A DNA stretch of 64,000 nt from Weissella cibaria KACC 11862 (GCF_000193635.1 NZ_AEKT01000012.1:34816-98815), one strand, 5' to 3'; counted from the stretch's first letter, positions 44,649 through 53,532 are shown. Notes: a model not told the origin generated them from the letters alone. Numbers and translations are program-made.

Positions 44649-46931
44649 ATGGAACCATATGAAGCCGAGCAGCAACGCTTGGATACCGTCTTGGAGAAGA
44701 TTCAAGACGCGAAGGTACAAAATGATTTAGATCGAAAAAATGCTGAACAAAAACAGGCTGACGTCGATAATGGGTGGAACGATGTCCGCTTTAGGTCATC
44801 AACGTACGGCAGCTTGTTCGAAACGGCGATGTCTGTACGTCAACAGCAACAGATGTTACAAGAACGTGAATTGGCGATGAATTCAGTTGAGCACCAAGCG
44901 GTTGTCTTGGACCGTTTACAAGCGCGACCATACTTTGCGCGTATTGATGTGCAAGAAGCTGGTTCAGAGACGGTTGAACCAATTTATATCGGCTTGGCAT
45001 CGTTCTCTGATTCACCAGATAATTTCTTGGTTTACGACTGGCGCGCACCAATTTCTTCTATTTATTATGATGCGGGTTTGGGCAATGTGACCTACGAAAC
45101 ACCAGATGGCAAGCAGGAAGCAAATGTTCACCTGAAGCGTCAATTCCAAATTGAAGATGGCACGATTGTGACGATTTTCGACACCGACGAAGCTGTGGGT
45201 GATCAAATGTTGTTGAATGCTTTGTCTGGTGAATCAACAACTAAGATGAAGTCAATCGTGACGACGATTCAAAAGGAACAAAATAAGATTATCCGAAACA
45301 CGGCCGCTGAATTGCTGTTCGTACAAGGAGCGGCGGGTTCTGGTAAGACTTCAGCTGTTTTGCAACGTGTGGCATACCTACTTTACCGTTATCGTGGTCA
45401 TTTGACGTCTGGTCAAGTGGTCATGTTCTCACCAAATCAACTATTTAACGATTATATCGACCAAGTTTTGCCTGAATTGGGTGAGCAAAACATGGTTCAA
45501 ATGACATATTACCAATACGCATCACGCCGTTTGCCAAAGTTGCAACTTGAAACGTTACAAGAACGTTTTGAGGCGCAACCAGCCGGCGCTCAAAAGCGTA
45601 TCATTGACTTGAAGGGTACAAGTGTCTACTTCGATGCCATGCAACGCTATGCTGATGGCTTGAACAAGGCTGATATTAAGGTCCGCCCAATTAAGTTCCG
45701 TGGGCAAGAAATCATTTCTAAGGAAAAGATTGTCGACATTTATTATTCATTCAATGAGAACTATAAGCTGGGTAACCGTCTTCAAGGGACGAAAGAACGA
45801 CTAATGAAGATGTTGCAAGGTCGAATTGGTAATGAGATGCAAGCTGATTGGGTCGAAGCTGAAATTCAAAACTTGACGAAAGAACAGTATGACACCATGT
45901 TGGGTGATAACCCGCGTGAGTTTAAGTCTGATGAAGAAGAAACCAAGTATTTGGCTAAAATCATTGTGACGAATGCCCTGGCGCCAATCGCCAAGGGTGT
46001 CAACCGAAATCGTTTTATCAATATTAACAATCAATTTATTCATTTCTTGCGTTCTGTGCCAAAGTTGGTTAACTTGGCGGCCTACGATATTACGGAAGCG
46101 GATTGGACCAAGTCGGTTGAATACACAGTGAATAAGATGAAGAACGGTGAATTACCAATGGCCGACATGACACCATTTATGCTGTTATTCGACTTGATTA
46201 AGGGTAGTCGCGGTGAGCGTGACATTCGCTTTGTCTTTATTGATGAAATCCAAGACTACACACCATTCCAATTGGCCTTTTTGAAGTTTAGTTTCCCACG
46301 TGCTCGCTTTACGATGTTGGGTGATTTGAACCAAGCCATTTTCACGAAGGAAAACGCCGTCAGTTTGCAGGATGAATTGTCACGTTTGTTTGATCCAGAA
46401 AAGTCAGAATACGTGCAATTAACGCAAACGTATCGTTCAACCCAACAAATTACCGATTACTCAAAGGCCATTTTGATTAACGGTGCCCAAATTGATGCCT
46501 TTGAACGTGAGGGTGACAAGCCAGTTGTTAAGATTTTGCCATCACAAGATAAGATGGTTGAAGCAACCTTGATGCAATTGGTCGCTAATGATGAAGCTGA
46601 CGAAACAACGGCAATCATTACCAAGACACTGGCAGATGCGGAAGTTGCGTACGAGGCACTCCGTGAACGCGCTGACGTGACCATTATTCGGACCGAGAAT
46701 CAACGTCTGGTACCTGGCACAATTATCGTGCCAGCCTACTTGGCTAAGGGACTTGAATTTGACGCTGTCATTATGTGGGATGCTTCAGAAGGCGTTTACC
46801 ACGGCGATGATGAACGTCAGTTGGTCTACACAATTGCATCACGTGCTATGCACCAGTTAACGGTCTTAGCTGTAACATCATTGACGCCATTGCTGGCCGA
46901 AGTTGACGAGCGTTTGTACGAAAAGGGGTAA
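44649..46931 (+). CDS. helD: HelD-type UvrD-like helicase (RNA polymerase recycling factor)
   Basis: A 760-residue superfamily 1 ATPase. The N-terminal coiled coil (about 1-90, rich in Gln and Glu) is the part that HelD inserts into RNA polymerase. Walker A is VQGAAGSGKTSAVLQRV (about residues 219-235), Walker B VFIDEIQDYTPFQ, then motif IV-like LTQTYRSTQQI and the C-terminal GLEFDAVIMWDASEG and IASRAMHQLTVL. HelD strips stalled RNA polymerase from DNA and works with the delta subunit. UvrD and PcrA are larger in the 1B/2B subdomains and lack this N-terminal region. coaA starts five bases after the stop. Confidence 0.87.
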   Translation: MEPYEAEQQRLDTVLEKIQDAKVQNDLDRKNAEQKQADVDNGWNDVRFRSSTYGSLFETAMSVRQQQQMLQERELAMNSVEHQAVVLDRLQARPYFARIDVQEAGSETVEPIYIGLASFSDSPDNFLVYDWRAPISSIYYDAGLGNVTYETPDGKQEANVHLKRQFQIEDGTIVTIFDTDEAVGDQMLLNALSGESTTKMKSIVTTIQKEQNKIIRNTAAELLFVQGAAGSGKTSAVLQRVAYLLYRYRGHLTSGQVVMFSPNQLFNDYIDQVLPELGEQNMVQMTYYQYASRRLPKLQLETLQERFEAQPAGAQKRIIDLKGTSVYFDAMQRYADGLNKADIKVRPIKFRGQEIISKEKIVDIYYSFNENYKLGNRLQGTKERLMKMLQGRIGNEMQADWVEAEIQNLTKEQYDTMLGDNPREFKSDEEETKYLAKIIVTNALAPIAKGVNRNRFININNQFIHFLRSVPKLVNLAAYDITEADWTKSVEYTVNKMKNGELPMADMTPFMLLFDLIKGSRGERDIRFVFIDEIQDYTPFQLAFLKFSFPRARFTMLGDLNQAIFTKENAVSLQDELSRLFDPEKSEYVQLTQTYRSTQQITDYSKAILINGAQIDAFEREGDKPVVKILPSQDKMVEATLMQLVANDEADETTAIITKTLADAEVAYEALRERADVTIIRTENQRLVPGTIIVPAYLAKGLEFDAVIMWDASEGVYHGDDERQLVYTIASRAMHQLTVLAVTSLTPLLAEVDERLYEKG

Positions 46932-46936
46932 GAACC

Positions 46937-47881
46937 ATGAGTGAGGCACCGTTTAATTATGCGGTATTTCAGCGTGATGAATGGCACGAATTAGTCGTGC
47001 CTGCAGCTGACCGAGATACATCTCACGTCACACCAAAGGTATTGGGAGAAATTAAAGCGTTTAATGACCAAATTTCAATGAGTGATGTCGCCGATGTTTA
47101 TGATCCATTGGTCCATTACATTAAGTTGCGCCATGCACAGTATTTGCGTGATCGTGAAGAACGTGAGCGCTTTTTAGGTCGCGCAATTAAGCCAAGCCCG
47201 TTTGTTATTGGCATTGCTGGTTCGGTGGCTGTTGGTAAATCAACCACAGCCCGGTTGCTCCAATACATGTTGCAAGCGGAGTATGGTGAACAAAACGTTG
47301 CCTTAACGACAACGGATGGTTTCTTGTTGCCTAATGAAGAATTGCAAGCACAAGGTATTTTTGATCGGAAGGGTTTCCCAGAATCATACGATATGCCAGC
47401 GCTGCTTGAATTTATGAATAACGTTAAAGATGGTGATGAAGTCGTTCGGTCACCACGCTATTCGCACGACATATCAGATGTCTTAGTGAATGAATTCGAC
47501 ACGTTTAAGCGCCCAGAGATTTTTATTGTCGAGGGTATTAATACGTTACAAGCGGCGCCTAATTCGCCAGTCTACTTGTCAGACTTCTTTGATTTGTCGT
47601 TATATGTGGATGCAGAGACATCATTAATTGAGCATTGGTACATTGATCGATTTGAGGCGTTGCTGCAACAGGCAAAGGAAGAGGCAGATCCAACGAATTT
47701 CTTCTTTCCTTATACGCAAATTCCAGTAGCTGAAGCGGTAGCTGGTGCGCGTCGCGTCTGGGAAACGGTTAACTTACCGAACCTAACGGACTACATTTTA
47801 CCAACGCGTGAACGAGCTGATTTAATTCTTCATAAGGCGATGGGACACGGAATTAACGAAATTTGGTTACGTAAATTCTGA
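46937..47881 (+). CDS. coaA: Pantothenate kinase, type I
   Basis: First committed step of coenzyme A synthesis: pantothenate to 4'-phosphopantothenate. It is 314 residues. Walker A is GIAGSVAVGKSTTARLLQ (about residues 91-108), with the substrate region TTDGFLLPNEELQAQG and RKGFPESYD. It lies five bases after helD and is likely co-transcribed. A terminator follows. Confidence 0.94.
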   Translation: MSEAPFNYAVFQRDEWHELVVPAADRDTSHVTPKVLGEIKAFNDQISMSDVADVYDPLVHYIKLRHAQYLRDREERERFLGRAIKPSPFVIGIAGSVAVGKSTTARLLQYMLQAEYGEQNVALTTTDGFLLPNEELQAQGIFDRKGFPESYDMPALLEFMNNVKDGDEVVRSPRYSHDISDVLVNEFDTFKRPEIFIVEGINTLQAAPNSPVYLSDFFDLSLYVDAETSLIEHWYIDRFEALLQQAKEEADPTNFFFPYTQIPVAEAVAGARRVWETVNLPNLTDYILPTRERADLILHKAMGHGINEIWLRKF

Positions 47882-47924
47882 TTTCATTACTTTTCAACGT
47901 GTCATGAATGTGACAAAAATAGAC

Positions 47925-47960
47925 AAAAGCCAGGAAATCAACGTTTTCCGGCTTTTATTT
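47925..47960 (+). terminator. Terminator after coaA
   Basis: AAAAGCCAGGAAA pairs (one bulge) with TTTTCCGGCTTTT, followed by ATTT. Confidence 0.8.
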
Positions 47961-47989
47961 ATCAATTTAAGTTACAAAAAACATGTTAT

Positions 47990-48046
47990 TTAACCGGTTA
48001 ATTAAATGGCGGGAAATACCTATATATCAATGGTTTACACGTGTAA
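47990..48046. promoter_or_regulatory. Two perfect 12-bp palindromes upstream of the LysM gene
   Basis: TTAACCGGTTAA (47990-48001) is a perfect palindrome and an exact match to the streptococcal AdcR zinc-repressor consensus TTAACYRGTTAA. TTACACGTGTAA (48035-48046) is a second perfect palindrome. Both lie in the 375-base gap between coaA and the LysM gene. What they regulate is unclear. Confidence 0.45.
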
Positions 48047-48109
48047 CACACCTTATGTAACGTTAATATGACACAAAAAGGGGTCATGATATTGTTTCTA
48101 GACATGTTA

Positions 48110-48126
48110 TGTAATGAATGTGTAAT
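48110..48126 (+). promoter_or_regulatory. WalR box upstream of the LysM/Apf-like gene
   Basis: TGTAAT-GAATG-TGTAAT is a perfect match to the WalR consensus TGTWAH-N5-TGTWAH. It ends just before the likely -35 position of an extended -10 (TGGTAAACT, -10 at about 48147-48152). WalRK controls peptidoglycan hydrolases in Firmicutes, which fits the gene downstream. Confidence 0.7.
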
Positions 48127-48150
48127 TTTAAGCCTGCTCAGCTTGGTAAA

Positions 48151-48227
48151 CTATGTCTTGTGGTTGAGGCAAGGAAGAAGCCTCATATAAGAGAACGTGC
48201 TTGAGCAATAGGGTTCGCACGACATAG
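48151..48227 (+). promoter_or_regulatory. Structured region in the LysM gene leader
   Basis: CTATGTCTTGT (48151-48161) can pair with GCACGACATAG (48217-48227, one mismatch). Inside are TGAGGC/GCCTCA (48165-48170 with 48180-48185) and GAAC/GTTC (48193-48196 with 48213-48216), together a three-way junction. Alternatively CGTGC (48196-48200) pairs with GCACG (48217-48221). If transcription starts near 48159 the outer stem is partly lost. No known riboswitch class was recognised. Confidence 0.4.
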
Positions 48228-48256
48228 ATACAATCCTTAGGAGTGTTTAACTGATT

Positions 48257-49057
48257 ATGAGTAAGATGAAAGAAACAGCATTGACGATCGCCGGTTTGGC
48301 TTCAGTATTGGTTGCAGGCCAAACTGTTGCAAACGCCGCTTCAACATACACGGTTCAAAAGGGCGACACGTTGTCAGAATTGGCAGACAAGTTTAACTTG
48401 ACTGTTGAAGACTTGGTTAAGACTAACAAGATTACTGACGCAAACATGATTTTTGCTGATCAACAAATCGAAGTGCCAACGCAAGAAGAGCTTAATGAAA
48501 ATGCGTTGAACACGACTGCTGCATCATCAGCTAACAGCGCTGCATCAGATGCTGCTTCATCAGCAATGTCAGAAGCTGTTGCTTCAATGACTGCTGCATC
48601 AGAAGCTGCCGCATCATCTGCCGCTGCTTCAGAGGCCGTTGCATCATCAGTTGCCGCTTCAGAAGCTGCTGCCTCAAAGGCTGCTGAGTCAGAAGCCGCT
48701 GCTGCTTCAGTTCAAGCACAACCAGTTGCACAAGATACTGCCGTTGCTGAGCAAGCTGAGCCAGTTGCACAACAAGCTGCTCCTGCAGCCGCACCAGCCG
48801 CTGGTGGTTCAGTTTATGACCAATTCATTGCTAACGGTGGTACTGATGCCTTGTGGCAAAACATCGTAATGCCTGAATCAGGTGGTAACCCTAACGCCGT
48901 TTCACCAAACGGTTACATGGGATTGGGTCAAACTAAGGAAGGCTGGGGAACGGGTGACGTTGCCACGCAAACTAATGGTTTGGTTAACTACGCCGTTTCA
49001 CGTTACGGTTCAGTTGACGGTGCCGTACAATTCCGTGCCGCTAACGGTTGGTGGTAA
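48257..49057 (+). CDS. Secreted LysM / Apf-like cell-wall protein
   Basis: A 266-residue exported protein. It has a signal peptide (about residues 1-28, ending VANAAS) and a LysM domain (TYTVQKGDTLSELADKF, about 30-74) that binds peptidoglycan. An Ala/Ser/Glu-rich linker (about 85-190) follows, then a transglycosylase-like C-terminal domain (MPESGGNPNAVSPNGYMGLG ... GAVQFRAANGWW), as in aggregation-promoting factors and resuscitation-like hydrolases. The glutamate in MPESGG is the likely catalytic residue. It has a long leader and a WalR box. The linker resembles that of the CAP protein at 53656-54774. Confidence 0.85.
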   Translation: MSKMKETALTIAGLASVLVAGQTVANAASTYTVQKGDTLSELADKFNLTVEDLVKTNKITDANMIFADQQIEVPTQEELNENALNTTAASSANSAASDAASSAMSEAVASMTAASEAAASSAAASEAVASSVAASEAAASKAAESEAAAASVQAQPVAQDTAVAEQAEPVAQQAAPAAAPAAGGSVYDQFIANGGTDALWQNIVMPESGGNPNAVSPNGYMGLGQTKEGWGTGDVATQTNGLVNYAVSRYGSVDGAVQFRAANGWW

Positions 49058-49083
49058 GATTTACCCCATTTAAATAGATTATT

Positions 49084-49121
49084 AAAAAAGTGCTTGGCCC
49101 TTCGGTGGCCGAGCACTTTTT
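49084..49121 (+). terminator. Terminator after LysM/Apf-like gene
   Basis: AAAAGTGCTTGGCC pairs with GGCCGAGCACTTTT (one mismatch) around CTTCGGT, followed by T. Confidence 0.9.
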
Positions 49122-49271
49122 GTGTCTTATTACGGCACTTCTTTGTGAAACAATCGGCAATCTTTGTCAAAAAAGTTGACAAAAATACTTGCAAAGTTTG
49201 TTAAGTAGCTTTACAATTAATTCTTGTCAAATTGATGCACTTATAATTAAATAGAACAATTGGAGGATGAC

Positions 49272-50825
49272 ATGGCAAAAAATAAAAGTGTTGCTATGGA
49301 CATCAACGGAAACCCATTTAGTCGCTCTGCCATGGTGGCAGTGCTCTTGATCGGTACTTTCGCTGGTGTGTTAATGCAAACTTCGTTGGGTACCGCAATC
49401 CCAACTTTGATGCGCGATTTTGATATCACGTTAGCCACGGCCCAACAAGCAACGACATGGTTCTTGTTAGCTAATGGTATTATGATGCCAGTTTCTGCGT
49501 ACCTATCAACGCGTATTCCATCTAAGGTCTTGTACATTTTCGCGTACTTGATGTTGTTTGCCGGTATGGCAACGACGGCCTTTACACCCGCACACCACGA
49601 TATGTGGTGGATGTTCTTGCTGGGACGTATCCTGGTGGCCATCGCGGTGGGTGTGACTATGCCGTTGATGCAGGTGGTAATGGTGAACATCTTCCCAGCC
49701 GAAGAGCGTGGGGCAGCCATGGGAATTAATGGTATTGTCATTGGTTTGGCACCTGCCATTGGACCAACGTTGTCTGGATGGATTTTGGAAAAGAATCACC
49801 ACTTCTTGGGTCTGACGATTTCTGACTCTTGGCGGACGATTTTCTACTTGCCAATGTTTGTTTTGGCATTGGTAATTATCGCATCACCATTCTTTATTAA
49901 GAATGTTATTCCTAACCGTAAGATGAAGTTGGATGTGCCATCATTGATTATCTCAACGCTTGGGTTCGGAATCTTCTTGTGGTCATTTACTAATGTGGCG
50001 ACTGATGGTTGGGGCGACTTTAAGAACGTTATCTTGCCAATGATTGTTGGTTTGTTGTTCATCGTTTTGTTCGTCGTACGCCAATTGAAGTTGGATGAAC
50101 CATTTGTTGACGTGAAGGTCTTTAAGAACCACCAATTCGCGTTGACGACTGTGTCAGTTATGATGGCAATGATGGCGATGATGGGTGTCGAAATGATGTT
50201 GCCAACGTACTTGCAAAACGTTCACACCATGTCACCATTGGAATCAGGATTGACGTTGTTGCCTGGGGCTTTGATGATGGGTATCATGGCGCCAATCGCT
50301 GGTTCAGCCTACGATAAGATCGGGGCTAAGCGTTTGGCCTTGACTGGTTTCTCAATCTTGGCCATTGGAACAGTACCGTTCCTATTCTTGACGGCGTCAA
50401 CACCAGCACACTTCATTACCGCTTTGTACGCGGTTCGTATGTTTGGTATCGCCATGGCAATGATGCCGTTGACGGCGATGGCCATGTCAGTATTGCCACC
50501 AGCTGAGGCACCACACGCAACAGCTGCTAACAACACGGCCCGCCAAGTTGCGTCAGCCGTTGTTGTGGCCTTGCTGTCATCAGTAACACAAAATGTGATT
50601 TCAAATAATGAGCCTGCTAAGGCATTGTCAAAGACGAACCCACTCCAGTACGGGGCGGATTACTTGGACGCTTCAATGAAGGGATTCCACGTATCATTTG
50701 CCATCGGTTTGGGATTTGCCATCGTTGGTATCGTCGTTGCGATGTTCTTGAAGGGTGGGGCCATTAAGGCAGCCGGTTATTCAAACCACAAGCCGGTTGA
50801 CCCACAAATGAAGGAGGCTGAATAA
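49272..50825 (+). CDS. MFS multidrug exporter, DHA2 (14-helix) family
   Basis: A 517-residue drug:H+ antiporter of the EmrB/QacA type with about 14 helices. Motifs include LGTAIPTLMRDFDITLATAQ after the first helix, WFLLANGIMMPVSAYLSTRI (motif A region) and GPTLSGWILE (motif C, antiporter). The ATG at 49272 follows GGAGG. A promoter TTGTCA-17-TTAAAT is plausible at about 49225-49253. A DUF4811 gene follows two bases after the stop, a pairing often seen in lactobacilli. No local regulator. Confidence 0.88.
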   Translation: MAKNKSVAMDINGNPFSRSAMVAVLLIGTFAGVLMQTSLGTAIPTLMRDFDITLATAQQATTWFLLANGIMMPVSAYLSTRIPSKVLYIFAYLMLFAGMATTAFTPAHHDMWWMFLLGRILVAIAVGVTMPLMQVVMVNIFPAEERGAAMGINGIVIGLAPAIGPTLSGWILEKNHHFLGLTISDSWRTIFYLPMFVLALVIIASPFFIKNVIPNRKMKLDVPSLIISTLGFGIFLWSFTNVATDGWGDFKNVILPMIVGLLFIVLFVVRQLKLDEPFVDVKVFKNHQFALTTVSVMMAMMAMMGVEMMLPTYLQNVHTMSPLESGLTLLPGALMMGIMAPIAGSAYDKIGAKRLALTGFSILAIGTVPFLFLTASTPAHFITALYAVRMFGIAMAMMPLTAMAMSVLPPAEAPHATAANNTARQVASAVVVALLSSVTQNVISNNEPAKALSKTNPLQYGADYLDASMKGFHVSFAIGLGFAIVGIVVAMFLKGGAIKAAGYSNHKPVDPQMKEAE

Positions 50826-50826
50826 G

Positions 50827-51579
50827 ATGGTTATTATCCTTTTGGCAGTCTTCGCCATTTTGACGTTTATTTCTTGGATTAAGATTGAAAATGTCCCTGC
50901 TCGTGTAACATCTGGCTTGATTTCAGGTGGATTACTACTGGCGACAGTTTTGATGTTGGTAGCGAACTTCAACAACCATTTCGGTATGGAGAAGGTTACT
51001 AAGACGGAAACCAAGACAATTTATTCTGCCGGTGGTTCTAAGGTTCCAGCTGGTATGATGATTGCCCAAGCATTGGGGACAAAGTCAAACAACTATGTTA
51101 TGATTTACGCCGATAAAGAAAACGCTAAGCCAACGGCTCACTTTGTGCCTAACAAGAATCACATTGTAGAGGCGGTTAAGAAGACGGCGACTTATAAGTT
51201 GATCGATGCTGATAAGGCAACGGTCACGACTAAGACGACTCGTTGGGAGTGGCAAAACGATTTCTTTAAGTTGATGTTTGGGTTTGGTGGTGAAGGCCAC
51301 TCATTGTATAAGCAACAAACAGTTGTTAAGTTGCCTAAGGATACGTGGGTGGTTATGACGCCGGCACAATCAAAGGCTGTACAAGCGAAGCAAAAGGCGG
51401 CTGCGGCTAATCCTGCTGCTGCGCAAGCACAACAAGAACAACTAAAGGCTGCGGCTTCTGCAAAGATTGCTGCGTTCATGCAAGCTAACCCAAAGGCTTC
51501 ACAAGACGAAGTTAAGGCGTACACCACAAAGGTGACGGCTGAACTAACGGCTGAGGCAATGAAGGCGATGCTAAAGTAA
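50827..51579 (+). CDS. DUF4811 domain protein, partner of the MFS exporter
   Basis: A 250-residue protein with two N-terminal membrane helices (VIILLAVFAILTFISWI, then LISGGLLLATVLMLVANF), an extracytoplasmic beta-rich domain (about 55-175) and an Ala/Gln/Lys-rich C-terminal helix. This matches the DUF4811 layout found next to DHA2 exporters in lactobacilli. It begins two bases after the MFS stop, so it is in the same operon and may be an accessory subunit. Function unproven. Confidence 0.7.
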   Translation: MVIILLAVFAILTFISWIKIENVPARVTSGLISGGLLLATVLMLVANFNNHFGMEKVTKTETKTIYSAGGSKVPAGMMIAQALGTKSNNYVMIYADKENAKPTAHFVPNKNHIVEAVKKTATYKLIDADKATVTTKTTRWEWQNDFFKLMFGFGGEGHSLYKQQTVVKLPKDTWVVMTPAQSKAVQAKQKAAAANPAAAQAQQEQLKAAASAKIAAFMQANPKASQDEVKAYTTKVTAELTAEAMKAMLK

Positions 51580-51582
51580 ACG

Positions 51583-51620
51583 AAACGGACATCCTGACAC
51601 AGTCAGAATGTCCGTTTTTG
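51583..51620 (+). terminator. Terminator after DUF4811 gene
   Basis: AAACGGACAT-C-CTGAC pairs with GTCAG-A-ATGTCCGTTT, followed by T. Confidence 0.9.
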
Positions 51621-51707
51621 TTTCAAAATTTATACCAATCATAGACCGACGGCTTTTTTGGATAAGATTAAAATATTTAATTTAAAACTTTGGGTATCTT
51701 TCTTTGG

Positions 51708-51830
51708 ATAAGCGTGTTATACTTATGTACATAGTTTAAAGGATTTTGTTTTATGTTTCACAGAAATATCTGGCATCGTCATATTTAGATTATTAAAAAA
51801 TTCGGCAATAATTGCCAGGAGGTTTCAGAC
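51708..51830 (+). promoter_or_regulatory. Cold-shock gene promoter and long leader
   Basis: TTATACTT at about 51717-51724 is the best -10 element. The leader of about 100 bases before the ATG is AT-rich, with a small GGCAAT/ATTGCC hairpin (about 51803-51815) just before the AGGAGG ribosome site. Long leaders that refold with temperature are typical of csp genes; that function is inferred. Confidence 0.5.
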
Positions 51831-52031
51831 ATGGAACAAGGAACAGTAAAGTGGTTTAACGCAGACAAGGGATTCGGTTTCCTTTCACGTGAGTCAGGTG
51901 ACGATGTATTCGTTCACTTCTCAGCTATCCAAGGTGACGGCTTCAAGTCATTGGAAGAAGGACAAGCTGTATCATTCGAAGTTCAACAAGGTGACCGTGG
52001 CTTGCAAGCTGCTAACGTTACTAAGTTGTAA
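51831..52031 (+). CDS. Cold-shock protein (CspA/CspB family)
   Basis: A 66-residue single OB-fold RNA chaperone. RNP1-like KGFGFLSRE and RNP2-like VFVHFSAI are present (about residues 13-21 and 26-33), with the usual N-terminus [14 protein letters not shown]. It binds single-stranded RNA and DNA and melts secondary structure in the cold. Ribosome site CAGGAGG is strong. It is monocistronic with its own terminator. Confidence 0.96.
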   Translation: MEQGTVKWFNADKGFGFLSRESGDDVFVHFSAIQGDGFKSLEEGQAVSFEVQQGDRGLQAANVTKL

Positions 52032-52040
52032 TAACGGCTT

Positions 52041-52074
52041 AAAGGCAACCTGGTAATCATCAGGTTGCCTTTTT
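52041..52074 (+). terminator. Terminator after csp
   Basis: AAAGGCAACCTG pairs with CAGGTTGCCTTT around GTAATCAT, followed by T. Confidence 0.92.
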
Positions 52075-52105
52075 GTTTGCAGTTTTAAAAGGAGCAGTGG
52101 GTGTA

Positions 52106-53002
52106 ATGACAGTGTGGACGAAGCGTGTTGTTTTACCAGCAGATCAACCGGCAATTTCAATTAAAGAACAGTTAACGGCTTGGCAAGTGCCACGACGCAT
52201 CAGAGGCAATTTTAGAATGGGGCGGCGTATCTTATTAAATGGCGTTTACCAACCGACCTCAACGCGTTTAAAGCCGGGTGACGTCCTCGATATGACCTGG
52301 TTGCCGGCGGATTTTGAAGTGGCGGATTCGCATTACGTCCCAGATGCTAGTCAGCCATTAGATGTATTGTTTGAAAATGATGATTTAATTGTTGTGAATA
52401 AACGAAAGGGTGTCAAAACCCATCCGAATTCGCCAGGTGAAGATGGCACCATGATGAATTTTGCGCAGGCTTATTTAGCAGAGCAGGGCAAATCGGCGTA
52501 TATGGTGCATCGGTTGGATGGCGACACGACAGGGGCGTTAATTATAGCTAAAAATCCTTATGTTGTGCCGATGTTAAACCAAATGTTGCGTGACAAGACT
52601 ATCAAGCGAACGTACCTGGCGTGGGTATGTGGCAACATTACCGCAACAAGTGGCACTATTGATGCACCAATTGGCGATAATCCAGTAGATTCACGCACAC
52701 GGACGGTCAACGGGCCTAATGCGCGTCCGGCAGTTACCTATTGGCACAAGGTTCATACGGTCTACCAAAATACGCTCGTAAGGCTTGCATTAGCGACGGG
52801 ACGTACACACCAGATTCGTTTACACATGAAGCACCTCGGCTACCCGTTAGTTGGTGATCCGCTGTATAACCCAGACAGTAATTATTCAGATGGCTTATTA
52901 CTGCATGCGGCAGCGATTCAACTACCAATTCCGTTTACTAACGATGTGAAGTCAGTTGGAGCGCCTTTACCGCCGACATTTCCGCGTAATCTGCGAAAAT
53001 AA
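52106..53002 (+). CDS. RluA-family pseudouridine synthase
   Basis: A 298-residue RNA-modifying enzyme converting uridine to pseudouridine in rRNA or tRNA. The catalytic motif is YMVHRLDGDTTGALIIAK (Asp in HRLD, about residues 132-149), followed by ATGRTHQIRLHMKHLGYPLV. The N-terminal part is a divergent S4-like domain. The ATG at 52106 is preferred, with GGAG 11 bases upstream; GTG at 52097 is possible. Subtype cannot be fixed; RluD-like members are the closest in layout. Confidence 0.88.
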   Translation: MTVWTKRVVLPADQPAISIKEQLTAWQVPRRIRGNFRMGRRILLNGVYQPTSTRLKPGDVLDMTWLPADFEVADSHYVPDASQPLDVLFENDDLIVVNKRKGVKTHPNSPGEDGTMMNFAQAYLAEQGKSAYMVHRLDGDTTGALIIAKNPYVVPMLNQMLRDKTIKRTYLAWVCGNITATSGTIDAPIGDNPVDSRTRTVNGPNARPAVTYWHKVHTVYQNTLVRLALATGRTHQIRLHMKHLGYPLVGDPLYNPDSNYSDGLLLHAAAIQLPIPFTNDVKSVGAPLPPTFPRNLRK

Positions 53003-53091
53003 TCCGTGTACGGTGTTGAGAATGCAAAGTTTTTCATATATTCCGGATTGTGCTATACTTCTGTAAGAGAGAAAATTTTGGACAGGTCAAT

Positions 53092-53484
53092 ATGATTGAT
53101 ATCACGCAACTAGAGAATGCGTGGCGTAGCGAAAATGGTCCAAAACCGAGGTTTGAAAAGATGACAGCAGATATTGTAAAAATTGAGACGTCGTACTTGG
53201 ATGTCGAAGGATTGCCAATTACGCTTTATGTGTATGAGGAATCAAGTCTTTTTGGATCGCAGTTGCGGATTTCAGATGGTGGCTATGTGACGGAAGATCT
53301 AGCTTTGGCAGAAGGTCGTGGCGAGTTAACACGTTCGGAGTTGAATGATGTAAAAACGCAGTTGAAAGGGACTGATGTTCGACTCGACAAGCGCGATGCT
53401 TCCTTATATATGAAGACGAAATTTGAAGATTATGATGTCGATGTTGCACGGTTGTGCGAAACGATTCAACGCCTACAACAGTAG
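53092..53484 (+). CDS. DUF1828-like hypothetical protein
   Basis: A 130-residue soluble protein. The central stretch PITLYVYEESSLFGSQLRIS followed by DGGYVTEDLALAEGRG resembles DUF1828 domains, which occur in phage and mobile-element contexts and in lactobacilli. The start ATG at 53092 is chosen over an upstream in-frame start at 53050 because GGACAGG precedes it. A TATACT -10 at about 53053 supports its own promoter. Function unknown. Confidence 0.5.
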   Translation: MIDITQLENAWRSENGPKPRFEKMTADIVKIETSYLDVEGLPITLYVYEESSLFGSQLRISDGGYVTEDLALAEGRGELTRSELNDVKTQLKGTDVRLDKRDASLYMKTKFEDYDVDVARLCETIQRLQQ

Positions 53485-53490
53485 GCCCCT

Positions 53491-53532
53491 AAAAAGCGCT
53501 TAACTTCTCACTGAGAGGTTAGGCGCTTTTTA
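53491..53532 (+). terminator. Terminator after DUF1828-like gene
   Basis: AAAAAGCGCTTAACTTCTCA (53491-53510) pairs, with G-U pairs, with the segment 53512-53531 (TGAGAGGTTAGGCGC and T run). Confidence 0.9.

Noticed and set aside
48531-48794. Minus-strand frame rich in Gln and Leu opposite the LysM gene
   Set aside because: It is the complement of the Ala/Ser repeat linker; composition follows from the repeat and no ribosome site is present.
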